This document shows positions 44,001 through 53,851 of a stretch of 64,000 nt of DNA, in pieces. Under the pieces are notes generated by a model. That model was not told the DNA's origin and made no database searches. It saw only the letters and a list, made by a program, of their open reading frames with translations. A program made the translations under genes and the position numbers. The stretch lies in contig NC_133557.1 in the NCBI RefSeq assembly GCF_048773025.1, positions 8,882,001 through 8,946,000 on the forward strand, in the 5' to 3' direction. Positions within the stretch are counted from its first letter, which is position 1; each line of letters begins with the position of its first letter. This stretch comes from Camelus bactrianus. Its lineage: Eukaryota; Chordata; Mammalia; Artiodactyla; Camelidae.

Positions 44001-47000
44001 CATCAACAGACGACTGGATTAAGAAGATATGGTGTGTATATATATATACACACACACACACACACATATACACACAATGGAATATTCCTCAGCCATAAAA
44101 AAGAATGAAATACTGCCATTTACAGCAATGCGGATGGACACAGAGAATATTATGCTTAGTGAAATAAGTCAGACAAAGAAAGACAAATACTATATGATAT
44201 CACTTATATGTGGAATCTAAAAAATAATACAAATGAATGAACATACAAAACAGAAACAGACTCACAAATATAGAAAACAAACTTGTGGATCCCAAGGAGG
44301 AGAGACAAATTACAGGTATGGGATTAACAGATACAAATGACTATATGCAAAACAGAGAAGCAACAAGGATCTACTGTATATCACGGGGGATTATATCTCA
44401 TATCTTGTAATAGCCTATAATGGAATATAATCTGCAAAAATCCTGAATCACTATGCTGTAAACCTGAAACTAACACAATATTATAAGTCAACTATGTCAA
44501 TAAAAATTCAAATTAAATTAAAAATAAAAGACATAGCAACCTATGGATCTTGTTTGCATACTGAGACAAATAAACCACCTGTAAAGTGCTTTTGTGAGAC
44601 AATCAGGAAATTTAAATATTAACAAATATTAGAATATTAAGAAATTATTATTAAATTTTAAGTACAATACTGGCATTATTATTGTGTTTAAAAAAGAATT
44701 CTTAACTCTTAGATATATATGCTGAGGTAATTGTGAATAACATAATAGTGTGTCTGGCATTTCCTTTAAAATAACCTATGGAAGGTACAAGAATAAAGAT
44801 AAAATAAGATTGGCCATTTGTTGATCATTGTTAAAGTCCCATGATAAGCACTTTCTATTTTTTTCTTCCAGTTTTACTTAGATATAATTGACATATGACA
44901 CTGTAAGTTTAGGTGTGTAACATAATGATTTAATTCACATACATCACAAAATAATTACCACAATAAGCTTAGTGAACATCTATCATCTCATATAAACACA
45001 AAAATTTTTAAGAAAAGAAGTTTTTTTCCTTGAGAGGAAAACTCTTGAGATTGACTCTCTTAACAACTTTCATATATAAAATACAGCAGTATTAATTATA
45101 TTAACAAGTCCCAGCATGATTACTTTGTCTTCATGTGTGTTTACAAATTACTATGATAGAAGTTTTTTTTAATATACGCCTTTATGCCCCCTAAAAAGTC
45201 TTTCTGCACTCTTAGTTATACGTGTATTCTAAGCCGCAGTCCACTACAATACGAAGTTTCAAAAGTACTGGGAAGAGTTATACCTATCTGGCAGAAAGTC
45301 TGGGGATGAAGTTGTCATAGGTTCATAGAAAACTAAGCAAATAAAAAGAATGAGACCATTAAGAATTCCTGGAAAGCAAAAAGCTGCACAAGGAAGGAAA
45401 TATAAGCATGATTTATTACATGGCCCAGCTGTGAACAATGCTCCTTTGGTCACAGTAATATAAATTCTGAATACTGATGAAATAAAAAGATTTGGAGGTG
45501 TCTACAATAGGAGGTTGTGAAGAACAGAAGTGTGAATGCAAGTGGAGGGAGATGTAGAGCTAAATTATCATCTTCCATAGTAGTAGGTCTACCAGTAATA
45601 CATGACACTGAGAAATAATAGCTTAAGCACGTTATTTAGAAAAATAGAAATGTCCTAAGAATCAGCTGAAATACTTAAGAGTGGTTGGTCTGTAATTTTT
45701 GCAAGAGGAGGAGGAAGCTATGTGTCTGTTTTTTTTTTTTTTTTATTACACACCTTATATGATTTTGTAAACAGTGTGCTTTGGAAAGGAAGAGAGGGAA
45801 CAGGAGTGATATGGTCAGATCTGCATTTTAGCATGATCACCACGGTCTGGTGTCTGAGTGTGGGTGCAAAGGTGGAGAAGCAAAGTCAGTGAGGCCAGCT
45901 AGCAAGCTGTTATGACATTAAGAGTCATAATAAAAATGAAAAAGTGGAGAAAACTAGAGATGAGAGATTGAGGTGACAAGTCTCGCTGGGTAAAGCAGAA
46001 AGGCAGATATTGTACTAGATAGTAACTTGCCATCTTCACTTCTCTCTCTTCTCTCTCCACCTTGCCTTGATCAAGCTAAGCCCTCTGTCCCAGAGGTTTC
46101 TGGCCCCACCAAACGGGCCAGCCCAGGTGAGGCAGTGAATCTCACCTGCAGATCAACTGGCTTCTTTCCCAAACACATACAACTGAAATGGTTTAAAAAT
46201 GGCGTGGAGCTTCCAGCCCATCAGACTCTCATCTTCCTGCCTGGAGATGCTTCCTCCTACACCATTGTCAGCATCGCCCTGGTGACCCTTGACTTGTCCT
46301 CACTCCACTCCCAGGTCACCTGCCAAGTGACTCACAGTGAACTGCAAAGGCCCCTCAGTGGACGTGTGAACATCTCTAAATTCCTTCAAGGTAAGAGCCC
46401 CAGCACACAACCCCATGGCCAAACCTAGGTGACCTCCGCCTGTTCCGTTTGGCACACCTCACCTGAGTCCCCCTATTCACTCTTCACCAAGACCCACGTG
46501 AGGTGGGTACGAGGTTCCCTATCGTATATGACCATCTTATTCCCTTGAATGCCATAATTGGGTCCTTCTCTTTCAGAGCTCCCTTCCCTCTAGTGTATTT
46601 GGGAGGTGGGAGTTCATTCATTCAACAAGGATTTACTGAGCATCTGCTGTGTAGTGCATTATTCTAGATGCTGGGAATTCCACGGTAAACAGAACAGACC
46701 TGGTTCTGCCTCACTGACTTCACAGTCATGTGAACCTCATCAGCCAAGATGCAAACAATTACATGGTATAACTTGTAACATTTGCTGTGAGGGGAAGACA
46801 GAGCACTGAAATAGATGAAAATAGGCAAAATCTAGCTTACTCGAAGAGTGCGTGAAAAAGGAAATGGGTGGAGAGAAATCACAGGGATCAGATCACACAG
46901 GGCTTCTGGGCCCCAACAAGGAAGCTTCTCCCACTTGGACGCTCAGGTGGACTCCTAAAACATGGTCCAAACCACCACACCACCACTGCTTTGGTGCCCA

Positions 47001-50000
47001 TCATTGCCTTTGAAACACACTTCCTGAACCCACTCTGGCATCAAGGGAGGGGACGATGCAGGCAATGCCACACTCCACCTTTCTTGCTCTGAGCTCATAA
47101 AGACAAACCTGCTACTTTGGTGTCAAATCAAGGCTTCACATCAGACTTGCTCAACATTTGCTTAAATAGTCACTCAGAACATAACTCCTGGAATATTACA
47201 AATGTTCCATCACTCTGAAAATGTTCAATGGAAAAGTGACATCGTGGTGATTTGCTTCCCACCATCATCCATTTCAACAAACAAAACAAGGTTTTCTTTG
47301 ACAACCAGAATCTATACATATATCCATCCATTTTATTCCTGAATTTATATTTCCATTCTAATTCTTGCAGAGAACTTTATCCTAGGATAGCATATTTTAT
47401 ATGTGGAAATCTTTTATGGGCCAAAAATTGCACATATAGAGAACTATGAGAACACAGAGAACTACAAATTTATGTATATAATGTGTATGTATATGTATAT
47501 AAAATATGTATATAAATTAAATTTATTTGATTTTCTTCTTATGAACTAAGGATTTAAGTATTTAAAAGATTCTTTTGGATTGAACTGCATAATTGATCAA
47601 AACAATCTAGACATATGACAAATTTTGACAAATAATGATTAAAATAACAATTAAAATTATATCAGAAAGGCAGTTCAGTGAGATAGATGGAGGAGCTATT
47701 TGATAAATCAGGCTTTCTGGTCAACAATATTTTGAAGTGTCCTTTTGTTTTGTGTCCCAAAGTCTTTACACCAAGGACAGTGCACCATAGTTAGTTTCGA
47801 GATGTGTGAGAAAAAAGGGGTTTTTTCTTTTTGTAAAGCTGGAGAAGTAGAGTTAAGAAACAGTGAAGGATCTGGTCTTAGTTGCAATTTTAGAAAAGAG
47901 TCATACGAGGGCTCAGGATCTGGAAATCAACTATATTAAACTCTCAGTGTAGGTGCTCTTTAGGAAGTCGCAGGTGACCCCAGGGTACTTGTAGCAGCAG
48001 TTAAGTGCAGACAGTCTTCAAAGTGGCTATGACCCTGGCTTCATCTTGCTTACATTCCCCCTACTCACCCTGAGCACCCTTCTGTCACTGCAACATGCTA
48101 GGCATCCCCTCAGGGCCACTGCACGTGCCCTGCCCTCTGCCTGAGATGCACCTCCACACACGCAGCCGCTCCCAGGGCCCTCCCTCCTTTGTCTCACCCT
48201 CCACCAGCCCCTCTGCCTAATGTTCCAGTTACTAGGGCTGCATTATCCCAAACTTATCCCGATATTCTAAACCTACTCCAAATCCTAAAAATTATTATGC
48301 TCACATGTTCTGTACTTTAGGAAATTCAGACAGAACCCGGTAAGGATGGCTCGTTTCTGCTCTATTACATCTGGGACCTCAGCTGGACAGTTAGAGGCTG
48401 GAATCATATGAAGGCTCTATCACTAACATGTCGAGCCTCTGGTGCTGGCTGTTGGCTTGGGGCCTCAGTTCTTGACACAAGCTTCTCCTTATCATCTTTC
48501 CACATAGGCTAGTTTGGGCTTCCACAAACCTTTGTGGCTGTGTCTGAAAGGTGAGCGCCCCAAGATTCCCAGACAGAAGCCATATCGACTTTTATAACCC
48601 AGCCTTGGACGTCACACAGTGTCACCTCTGCAGCATTCTCTTCCTCATGTCGTGCATTGAAAAGTAGCCCCCCCCCAGGTTCCCAGGGAGCAGAAGTAGT
48701 CTCCCCCACTGATCGGAGGGGCGGGGTTCTGTATGACATTGTATGGCTTGCTGTGACCATTCTGGAAAACACAATCAGCCATGTGTAATTCACTGCTATT
48801 CATCTTTCAAATTTCTGCTCAAAGGCCACTTCATCCATAAACTCTTCCCTACCTGCCCCACTTCCAGACCAGGTCAGGTGCCCCTAAAGGCTCTCATAAC
48901 CTGTATGGGGGTCATGTGAATGCTTTTTCCTCCCTGTTCTCCTTACCAGACTGGGCCCTCCGTGAGACAGGGAGCATGTCTGTCTTTGCTCACTGCTGTA
49001 TCCTAAGAACTGAGAGTAACTGGCTATAATGGCATGGATGCTCCTTAGGCATCTTTTGCATGAAGGAAGAAGTAACGAAGGGAGGCCTGTTGTTTCAGTT
49101 GTCCCCACAGTGAACATATCAGCTCACGGTGTCCCAAGCCTCCAGGTGACCATTCTCACCTGCCACGTGCAAAGGTTTTACCCAGAAGTCATACAAATCA
49201 CCTGGCAGGAGAAGAACAGACGATTCAAGTCTTATGAGGCCTTCACCCCCACCAAGAACCCAGATGGCACATTCAGCCAAGACAGTCATATCCTGGTCAG
49301 CACCTCAGAGGACAAAAGGCTGTTCGCCTGCCAAGTGTGGCGTGAGGACCAGACACTGGTCCAGACCAGCGTGCAGCTGAGCGAGCTTACAGAAGAGCAA
49401 GCCAGTTTGGGTAAGTAAGGGTGGAATAACCAAGCAGTTAAAGAGTTAAACCTGGAGACACACAGGCCAGGCTTAAATGCCGGCTCAGCCATATTTGCCA
49501 TGTGTGTGACCTTGGGAAGATCACTTCACCTTCCTGAAACTCAGTGTCTTCATCTATAAACTGGAACAGCAAATATAGCTACCTCTACACACTGTGAAGC
49601 CTTAGGTACCAAACAGCAGCAAGCACCACTTTATCACACAGCTGCATCCTAATGACACATCCCCTTTACCAGATATTCTTGGGTGGGGAGGATATAGCTC
49701 AGAGGTAGGGCACATGCTTAGCATGCATGAGGTCCTGGGTTCAATCCCCAGTACCTCCATATAAATAAATAAATAAACAAATAAAAACCTAATTATCTCC
49801 CCCTGAAAAAACAAAACAAACCAGCTATTCTTGTGAATAACTAAGTTAACATGAAATTTCTTTCCCCAATTCCCACCCATCTTCCCAAAAGCCATTCAGA
49901 TTCAACAATTACTGAGCACCTATTAGGAATTTTGCTGGGTGCTCTCCTTTGATATACAAAAATGATCTAAGGTACATGTTATAATCCCCATTTTAAAGAT

Positions 50001-50758
50001 TAGGAAACTATGGCTCAGAGAGGAAAGGTGACTTCCTCCAGGACCAAGGTGTGGTCTTGTTACCTGAGTCTGGGGTGGACTGAGCCTGGGGTGGCAGAGT
50101 GATGGAAGCAGGAAGCCATGTTCATCCTGATATCTTCCTGTCACCAGGTGCCACAGCATCCAGCTCCCTCTTTGGGACCCTCCTCCTGCTTGGCTGTAAG
50201 TTGTTTCTCCTGACTACAGTTTCCATCATCTATGTCCTCAGGAGGACCCTCCCTTCCAGGTAAACTGGAGACCCCAGAGAGGGCTTGGGCTCCCAGGGGT
50301 GGGACTCCAGGCCAACAGGGGGCACTGTGAGGAGAGGCCACAAGGTGCTTCCATTTCTCCTCTACCTTGAAGGCAAGTTGAATCCAGCAGGTCCCTGAGA
50401 ACAGCACCCCAATTCCCTCAGTCTTCCCTTCTGACTCGCACAGCTCCAGTCTGAGGATGCAGAAAGATGCAGGCTCCCTTGGTCTGGGCAGGGGTGGGGG
50501 AGAACTTAAGGAGGGACATAAAGGAGTTAGTATAGAGAGAACACTCGTGAGGTGGCCTCTGAGGAGAAGTTTGAGAAGAACAAAGGCTTTGCCCCAGCTC
50601 CCTGCTTCCTCTGTAGGCCAAGGCACTGTGAGGCCCCCCTCAGTGACATAGGACCCTTGTCTCCTCCTGTCTTATTCAGGAGAACTGATCCAGGAGGACC
50701 ACTTCCCATGATGTCCATAGCCTCTACCCCATCTTTTCCTGCCGCACCAGCCTTCTGA
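35020..50758 (+). CDS. Intact SIRP beta-like receptor gene (leader, V, C1, C1, TM, tail)
   Basis: Exons: leader 35020-35095, V 38093-38446, C1 46076-46390, C1 49099-49410, transmembrane 50148-50259 and tail 50680-50758. Every junction is GT-AG and every phase agrees; no stop interrupts the reading. The product is a type I membrane protein of about 400 residues with three Ig domains, as in SIRPA, SIRPB1 and SIRPG. The membrane segment contains a lysine ([11 protein letters not shown]), the mark of DAP12-coupled activating SIRPs. If the tail-exon splice is skipped, a stop follows at 50261-50263, giving a short tail; if used, about 26 further residues without an ITIM. The V domain resembles CD47-binding SIRPs, whereas the last Ig domain is highly divergent. 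I do not assign a human orthologue. Confidence 0.85.
35713..35759 (+). other. Mini-exon-like unit, copy 3 of 3
   Basis: Pyrimidine tract and acceptor ttctctccacag, then ctgaccccagagccaggcag and a close ccttcccag. Same unit as 12625-12675 but located after the leader exon rather than before it. Its donor is lost (cag then tggtgt). Confidence 0.35.
35795..36010 (+). mobile_element. MIR SINE fragment
   Basis: MIR order: gccagggttcaaaaccaag, tgtttgactttggaaaagtta, gcctctgttttcttatcc, taataatgccttacttaatagg. Confidence 0.65.
36151..36271 (+). mobile_element. Short LINE-1 3' end with target-site duplication
   Basis: Ends with gctgtacaccagaaattgat, gcaacattgtaaactgact and cttcaatt-like plus A-tail, the L1 3' end of Cetartiodactyla. 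Flanked by the 9-base duplication ctcacagca at 36142-36150 and 36272-36280. Severely 5'-truncated and relatively young. Confidence 0.8.
36515..36660 (-). mobile_element. MIR SINE fragment
   Basis: Antisense MIR: aaggaaattgtggctcagagag, taagtaattttctcaaggc, atttgaacccaggtcagtgg. Confidence 0.6.
36685..37390 (-). mobile_element. LINE-1 (L1M) fragment, antisense
   Basis: ccctagaagagaacttgctag, gtcaaaaggtatgcgtacat and cattcatattcccaccagcagg are antisense L1M. Some non-L1 interruption around 37080-37250. Confidence 0.6.
37391..38092. other. Intron before V exon, nothing identified
   Basis: Pyrimidine-rich text with possible L1 scraps, ending in the V exon acceptor at 38091-38092. No coding evidence. 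Confidence 0.35.
38093..38446 (+). CDS. V-domain exon of intact SIRP gene (SIRPA/SIRPG-like)
   Basis: Acceptor gtttccttccag, donor gtaagt. Contains [70 protein letters not shown] and [20 protein letters not shown]. The N-terminus, the FPRV stretch and the GSPGD loop are close to the CD47-contact regions of human SIRPA and SIRPG. Both cysteines are present; one sequon, NAS. 354 nt, no stop. Confidence 0.92.
38650..38890 (+). mobile_element. MIR SINE, rather complete
   Basis: ctggaaatcacagtgag through ggcctgggttcaacttctaac, tctgtgactttagtgagtt, tctctgtgtctcattgtccc, ctgtgagaattgtaaacgta and caagagcgcctgtgac. Confidence 0.75.
39290..40690 (+). mobile_element. Old LINE-1 5'/ORF1-region fragments
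   Basis: cctaaaattctacacccagac, agaactacctttcatgcaccc and a long stop-ridden A-rich text suggest an L1M or HAL1-type element in sense. Boundaries are loose; 40100-40690 is only tentatively part of it. Confidence 0.5.
40691..41810 (+). mobile_element. Old LINE-1 3' fragments with a SINE inserted
   Basis: Sense L1M ORF2 end (gtccaacaatcccacttttag, taaaccatggtgcagtcaca, aatggggtactatgctactat) continues on both sides of the SINE at 41019-41148. A second L1-type 3' end (aaattgtacacttgaagtgg, gtgaattatatctaaataaa, A-tail) closes the stretch at about 41810. Origin of 41400-41660 is uncertain. Confidence 0.6.
41019..41148 (+). mobile_element. Camelid tRNA-derived SINE (vic-1 like)
   Basis: The tRNA-like head has an A box (tagctcagtggtagag) and B box (gggttcaatcct), as in tRNA-Ala, followed by a short body with (aaat)n, a ttacctcctccct segment and an A-tail. 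Flanked by the 8-base target duplication gagtaata at 41011-41018 and 41149-41156. Inserted into an older L1. Strong marker of a camelid genome. Confidence 0.9.
42331..42537 (+). repeat. L1M-type 3' UTR fragment, copy A of a flanking pair
   Basis: gatgatattaaggaattattc, gtgtgataatggcattatga and gaggtaattgtgatgat. A diverged match to 44530-44750 on the other side of a younger L1. Confidence 0.65.
42540..44525 (+). mobile_element. LINE-1, 5'-truncated, ORF2 3' part and 3' UTR
   Basis: About 2 kb of L1 in sense: ORF2 reverse-transcriptase end and C-terminal region in several open pieces (42745-42936, 42797-43165, 43162-43611, 43658-44098, 44029-44220), with matches such as [54 protein letters not shown] and SLICGI at the end. 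Around four frame breaks. A (TA)/(CA) microsatellite lies at 44035-44075. 3' UTR ends near 44525. Confidence 0.88.
44530..44860 (+). repeat. L1M-type 3' UTR fragment, copy B of a flanking pair
   Basis: Aligns to 42331-42537 over about 200 bases and continues with ataagattggccatttgttg and atcattgttaaag, which is L1MA/MB 3' UTR text. Confidence 0.65.
44865..45120 (-). mobile_element. LINE-1 fragment, antisense
   Basis: ttacttagatataattgacat, gtgtgtaacataatgattta, accacaataagcttagtga, ctctcttaacaactttcat: antisense L1. Confidence 0.75.
45121..46075. other. Intron before C1 exon, nothing firm
   Basis: A poly-T run at 45730-45745 and a scrap resembling the ancient repeat of 51720-52790 near 45780-45980. 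No coding evidence. Confidence 0.3.
46076..46390 (+). CDS. First C1-domain (D2) exon of intact SIRP gene
   Basis: Acceptor at 46074-46075 after ccttgatcaag, donor gtaaga at 46391. Translation: [51 protein letters not shown], then [20 protein letters not shown] and RVNISKFLQ. Human SIRP D2 starts AKPSAPVVSGP and carries ITLKWFKNGNELS, so the match is clear. Both cysteines present; two sequons, NLT and NIS. 315 nt, no stop. Confidence 0.92.
46605..46760. mobile_element. Ancient LINE/SINE-like scrap
   Basis: ttcattcattcaacaaggat, ttactgagcatctgctgtg and gcctcactgacttcacagtc: the widespread old repeat phrase of mammals. Family not named. Confidence 0.4.
46761..48039. other. Intron, nothing firm
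   Basis: AT-rich. A possible L2 scrap at about 46960-47130 (caccaccactgctttggtgcc). No coding evidence. Confidence 0.3.
48040..49030 (+). mobile_element. L2 LINE 3' end split by an unidentified insert
   Basis: L2 text at 48060-48230 (ccctcagggccactgcacgt, ccctctgcctgagatgcac) resumes at 48800-49030 (aaatttctgctcaaaggccac, ctccgtgagacagggagcat, tgctcactgctgtatcctaag). The 48231-48790 interval is unassigned and may be a later insertion. Confidence 0.65.
49099..49410 (+). CDS. Second C1-domain (D3) exon of intact SIRP gene, divergent
   Basis: Acceptor tgttgtttcag, donor gtaagt. Both Ig cysteines are kept ([11 protein letters not shown] and FACQVWRED), as are FYP, ITW, NPDGTF and the length (312 nt, phase 1). 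The segment normally reading ENGNVSR is replaced by [13 protein letters not shown], and the tail [14 protein letters not shown] differs from the SIRPA/B1/G ending. It remains an intact C1 domain but from a SIRP lineage different from the D3 at 300-626. Confidence 0.88.
49440..49600 (+). mobile_element. MIR SINE
   Basis: ggcttaaatgccggctcagcc, gtgtgaccttgggaagatcac, ttcaccttcctgaaactcag, tcttcatctataaactgg. Confidence 0.75.
49682..49820 (+). mobile_element. Camelid tRNA-derived SINE (vic-1 like)
   Basis: Same head as at 41019, with atagctcagaggtaggg and gggttcaatcccc boxes, a taaataaataaataaac body and an A-rich tail. Target duplication of 13 bases, 12 identical: ccagatattcttg at 49669-49681 and ccagctattcttg at 49821-49833. 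Lies in the intron between D3 and the transmembrane exon. Confidence 0.9.
49895..50065 (-). mobile_element. MIR SINE
   Basis: Antisense MIR: caattactgagcacctattag, ccccattttaaagattagg, aaactatggctcagagagg, aggtgacttcctccagg. Confidence 0.7.
50148..50259 (+). CDS. Transmembrane exon of intact SIRP gene
   Basis: Acceptor tcttcctgtcaccag. Translation: [38 protein letters not shown] membrane helix of about 22 residues holds a lysine and is followed by two arginines. The donor gtaaac starts at 50260. Reading through it gives arginine and a stop at 50261-50263, so the exon can also end the protein on its own. Expected partner: DAP12. Confidence 0.85.
50680..50758 (+). CDS. Optional cytoplasmic tail exon
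   Basis: Acceptor ctgtcttattcag, ending at 50679. In the phase supplied by the exon ending at 50259 it reads [20 protein letters not shown] and PAAPAF, with a stop at 50756-50758. No tyrosine, so no ITIM or ITAM. I see no named relative of this tail. Whether the splice is used needs transcript evidence. Downstream an attaaa at about 51043 could be the polyadenylation signal. Confidence 0.5.
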
Positions 50759-51039
50759 GACCTGTCCAGCACTGGCTGCCCCTCCCTGTCTCCTGCAGCC
50801 CCAGAGGAGGTGAGAGCCTGGACCAGAAAGTCAGTAGTGAGAGGTGGCCTCTCATGTCCTACCTAGGAGTGAGGCTTCTGTGGACACCTGACCTAAGCAA
50901 GAAATCCAGCAGAGGCAGGATAGGCTTCTACCAGGAAGAAACATATGTGCGATCCTGAAGGCGTCTTCCAGCCCCTCAAGGAAAGCCCCTTGTGGGCCCC
51001 CAAACTAGCATGAAACCTTTAAAACCCCTTCATTAGAAT

Positions 51040-51690
51040 GATATTAAAGGAAATACTTATGGCCAGTAAACATATAAAGAGACACACAATCCCATTAGTG
51101 ATCAGAAAAGGCCAAAGTAAGACCACACTGAAATGGCAATTCACCTTCTCTTACATTGCTGATGGCCACATAAATTGGCACAGATGCTTTGGATAACAGT
51201 CTGGAAATTTTTAAGTTGAACATTCACATGCCCCATAACCAGGCATCTCCACACCTTGGTTGTTCCCCCAAAGAAACTCTTGTACATGGACACCAGGAGA
51301 TATGTACAAATATATACATGCTAGCATAGTTTAAAATTACCAAAACCTGAAAACAGTCCCAATGCTCATCTACAAGATGATGAACAAGTAGTTAAGTACA
51401 ATTACAGAATGAAACGTTCTACAGCAATAAAAATAAATAAATCAACAGCTATACAGATAATATGGACTAGCCTTAGCAAAAAAAAAAAAAAAATTAGGTA
51501 CGTAAGCCTCCAAAGATTTTATAAAACATGATATATGATAAAACCATATTTTTTTAAAAAGGAACAATATATACAAGATTTTAAATAGGAGTTGTCTGAA
51601 GTGGAAAAAGGCAGATGAATGGAAAAGGTGGATACGTACAGTTTTAAATTAATGTCAGGGTTCTAGATTCCAGGCTGGGTGCTGGCTTTA
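51040..51690 (+). mobile_element. LINE-1 (L1M) ORF2 3' end fragment
   Basis: gaccacactgaaatggcaatt, caataaaaataaataaatc and ccaatgctcatctacaag, the classic L1 tail order, plus an A-run at 51479-51494. Many stops. Confidence 0.7.
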
Positions 51691-51719
51691 CAAATAATTG
51701 CTCATCTCAAAGGAGGTTG

Positions 51720-52790
51720 TGCCTTCATTTATTCCACAAATATTACTGAGCTTATGCTATGCAACAAGCACTGTAATAGACACAAGGGAAACACTGGTAC
51801 TGATGGTCCCCACCCTTGAGGAGTTTACAGTGTGATGAGGACAGACAGAAAAGAAAGAAGAGAGGGAAGAATGGGGAGGGAATGAAGGAGGGGAAACTTA
51901 GGAAGAAATAAACAAGAAGGTGATGAGAGATCTGAAGAAAATAAAAGGGTGCACAGAATGGGCATTTCAATGATAGAGCTCTCCACAGGGGTCGGGAATT
52001 AAGTGTCTGATACCTAGAAAGAATGGTAGAGAAAGCCTTTCTGAGAAAGGAATCTCAAAAAGGCTTATCTAAAATTTGCAATAGCCTGGGGGAAATACTC
52101 TCTTGTTATTGGGAGCCCACAGTGCCAAGCCCTGAGGTACAGGGAACATGGAGTGTTCAAAGAGGAAGGGGGCCAGTGGAGCACGAATCTGACAGTAATG
52201 GGATATGGAACAATGCTGAAGAAACAGGCAGGAGCCAGTCACACACAGCTATCTGCCATGGTAGGGAATGTGGATTTTATTCAAAGAAGAACGGAAAGAC
52301 ATTAGAGTTTTAATTGACAGAGTAAACTGCAAGATCTGATTTAGAATTCTGGAAATCACCACGACACCTGTGCCCTAAATAGATTAGAGAGAAACAAGGA
52401 GTCAGAAATCAGATGTGTGGTTACCGCACCTAACCAGGGAGCAGTGAAGGTGACTTGAGCTATGGCAGTGCCAGCAGAGTTGGAGAGAAATTGACTAATG
52501 TGAGGTGTATTTAAAGACAAATGACCAGAAATGTTTGGGAACTGAATGTGAAAGGCAATGGACAGGGAGGAGTCGGGGGTGGCTTCCTGGCAAGATTGAG
52601 CAATGGATGAGATGGAGAAGACAGGAGGAAGAATAGGTTGGTGATGGGAACTACGGGTTCAGTGTTGAACATGTTAAACATAACGTTTGTTCATCGTCCT
52701 AGTGCAGATGTTGAGTAGGCAGATGGGCATATATGTTTCTAGCTCAAGAGAGGGGTCAGAGCTGGAGAGATATTTTTAGTCATTAGGTCT
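51720..52790 (+). mobile_element. Ancient dispersed repeat, family not named
   Basis: ttattccacaaatattactg, cccacccttgaggagtttac, gtgttgaacatgttaaacat, tgttgagtaggcagatgggc and aagagaggggtcagagctgg follow a known old mammalian repeat order, also seen in pieces at 11640-12000 and 33540-34080. No coding content. Confidence 0.5.
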
Positions 52791-53640
52791 GTAAAACTGG
52801 TTGCCAGGGCAGCCAAGCAGCAGAGCTAAAATAATCATTTTCCTTTTCCATCCTTCTTCCTTCCCCCAAAGCCCTTGGATACAATGCGTCTCCAGGCTCC
52901 TGTACAAAAGGGGTGCTTATGTATGTGTGGGTTGGAGGGGGAAGCAGAGAGACAAAATGTTTCCATTTGTCATGATGACATGATGGTACATATATTTTCC
53001 TTCTGCATTGTCATGTGACCTCTGCAGGGATTGAGAATGTCCTCCTTGTCCCCTGTCACACTGGGCTACACTGGTGATACTCAGCAGTCTCACTGGACAC
53101 TGTGGGAAGGACTGCTAACAGAGTGACATGTAAGGAGAACATTCACAAGTGGGCAATGGAACAGCTGAGAGAATCAGAGACTTTAGCATCATGGTCAATC
53201 TGAGCTGGTAAACTTCTTGATACCATCTAGTCCAATTTCTCCTCTCCAAACCAGAATGTGTTTTGGAGACATTAGGCGACAAGACGAAGGTCAAATAAAG
53301 CAACTCCAAGCTACCATTCCAATGTGTGCAAAAATTTTTTAAAAATTTTTTCCATGATTTAACATAATTTCTATTTTAAGATCCTTTTCCATGGACTTAC
53401 TCTTGGTCAAATCAGGATCTCCTCCATCAAATCTGCATCTTCCCTCACCCCCTAACCACCCCCTCACCCCGCCATCCTCTCCATTCCCTGCCATGTTAAG
53501 TTGCCTTTGTGATACTGGTCCATGCAGGACTTTGCTAAGATGTCCATTACCCTGTGCTGCCCTTGACTACATACAGATCCTCACAGGTGCCCCTAGCATT
53601 AACGTCTTCCTGGTCTCACAGCTTCCCGATAGCCCCGCGA
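52791..53640. other. Intergenic, nothing identified
   Basis: No exon, RNA gene or nameable repeat. A C-rich stretch lies at about 53440-53480. Confidence 0.35.
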
Positions 53641-53851
53641 TTGCAGCTCTGCTCACAATCCTCTCGAGCGCAGTGGACGGTCAATATGGCGGCGCCCAGC
53701 ACAGTTAGGTGCGGGAGACTCAGCCTTTAGCAGCAATGGCGACGCGAGGCCCAAAGAGCAGACCCCCAGGAGTCCACCAGTCAGGACGCAGCGCTACCTT
53801 AGCGTGACCACCCCTTACCCCAACACATTCTTACCTTCTTCGCAAACAGCC
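53641..53851 (+). other. CpG-rich stretch upstream of HSPBP1 pseudogene
   Basis: Rich in CG (ctcgagcgcagtggacgg, atggcggcgcccagc, gcgacgcgaggc), in contrast with the surroundings. It could be copied 5' UTR of HSPBP1. The aatatggcggc text resembles a YY1 site, typical of housekeeping 5' UTRs. Confidence 0.4.

Noticed and set aside
49682-49755. Possible tRNA gene
   Set aside because: Same SINE family as above with its own target duplication.
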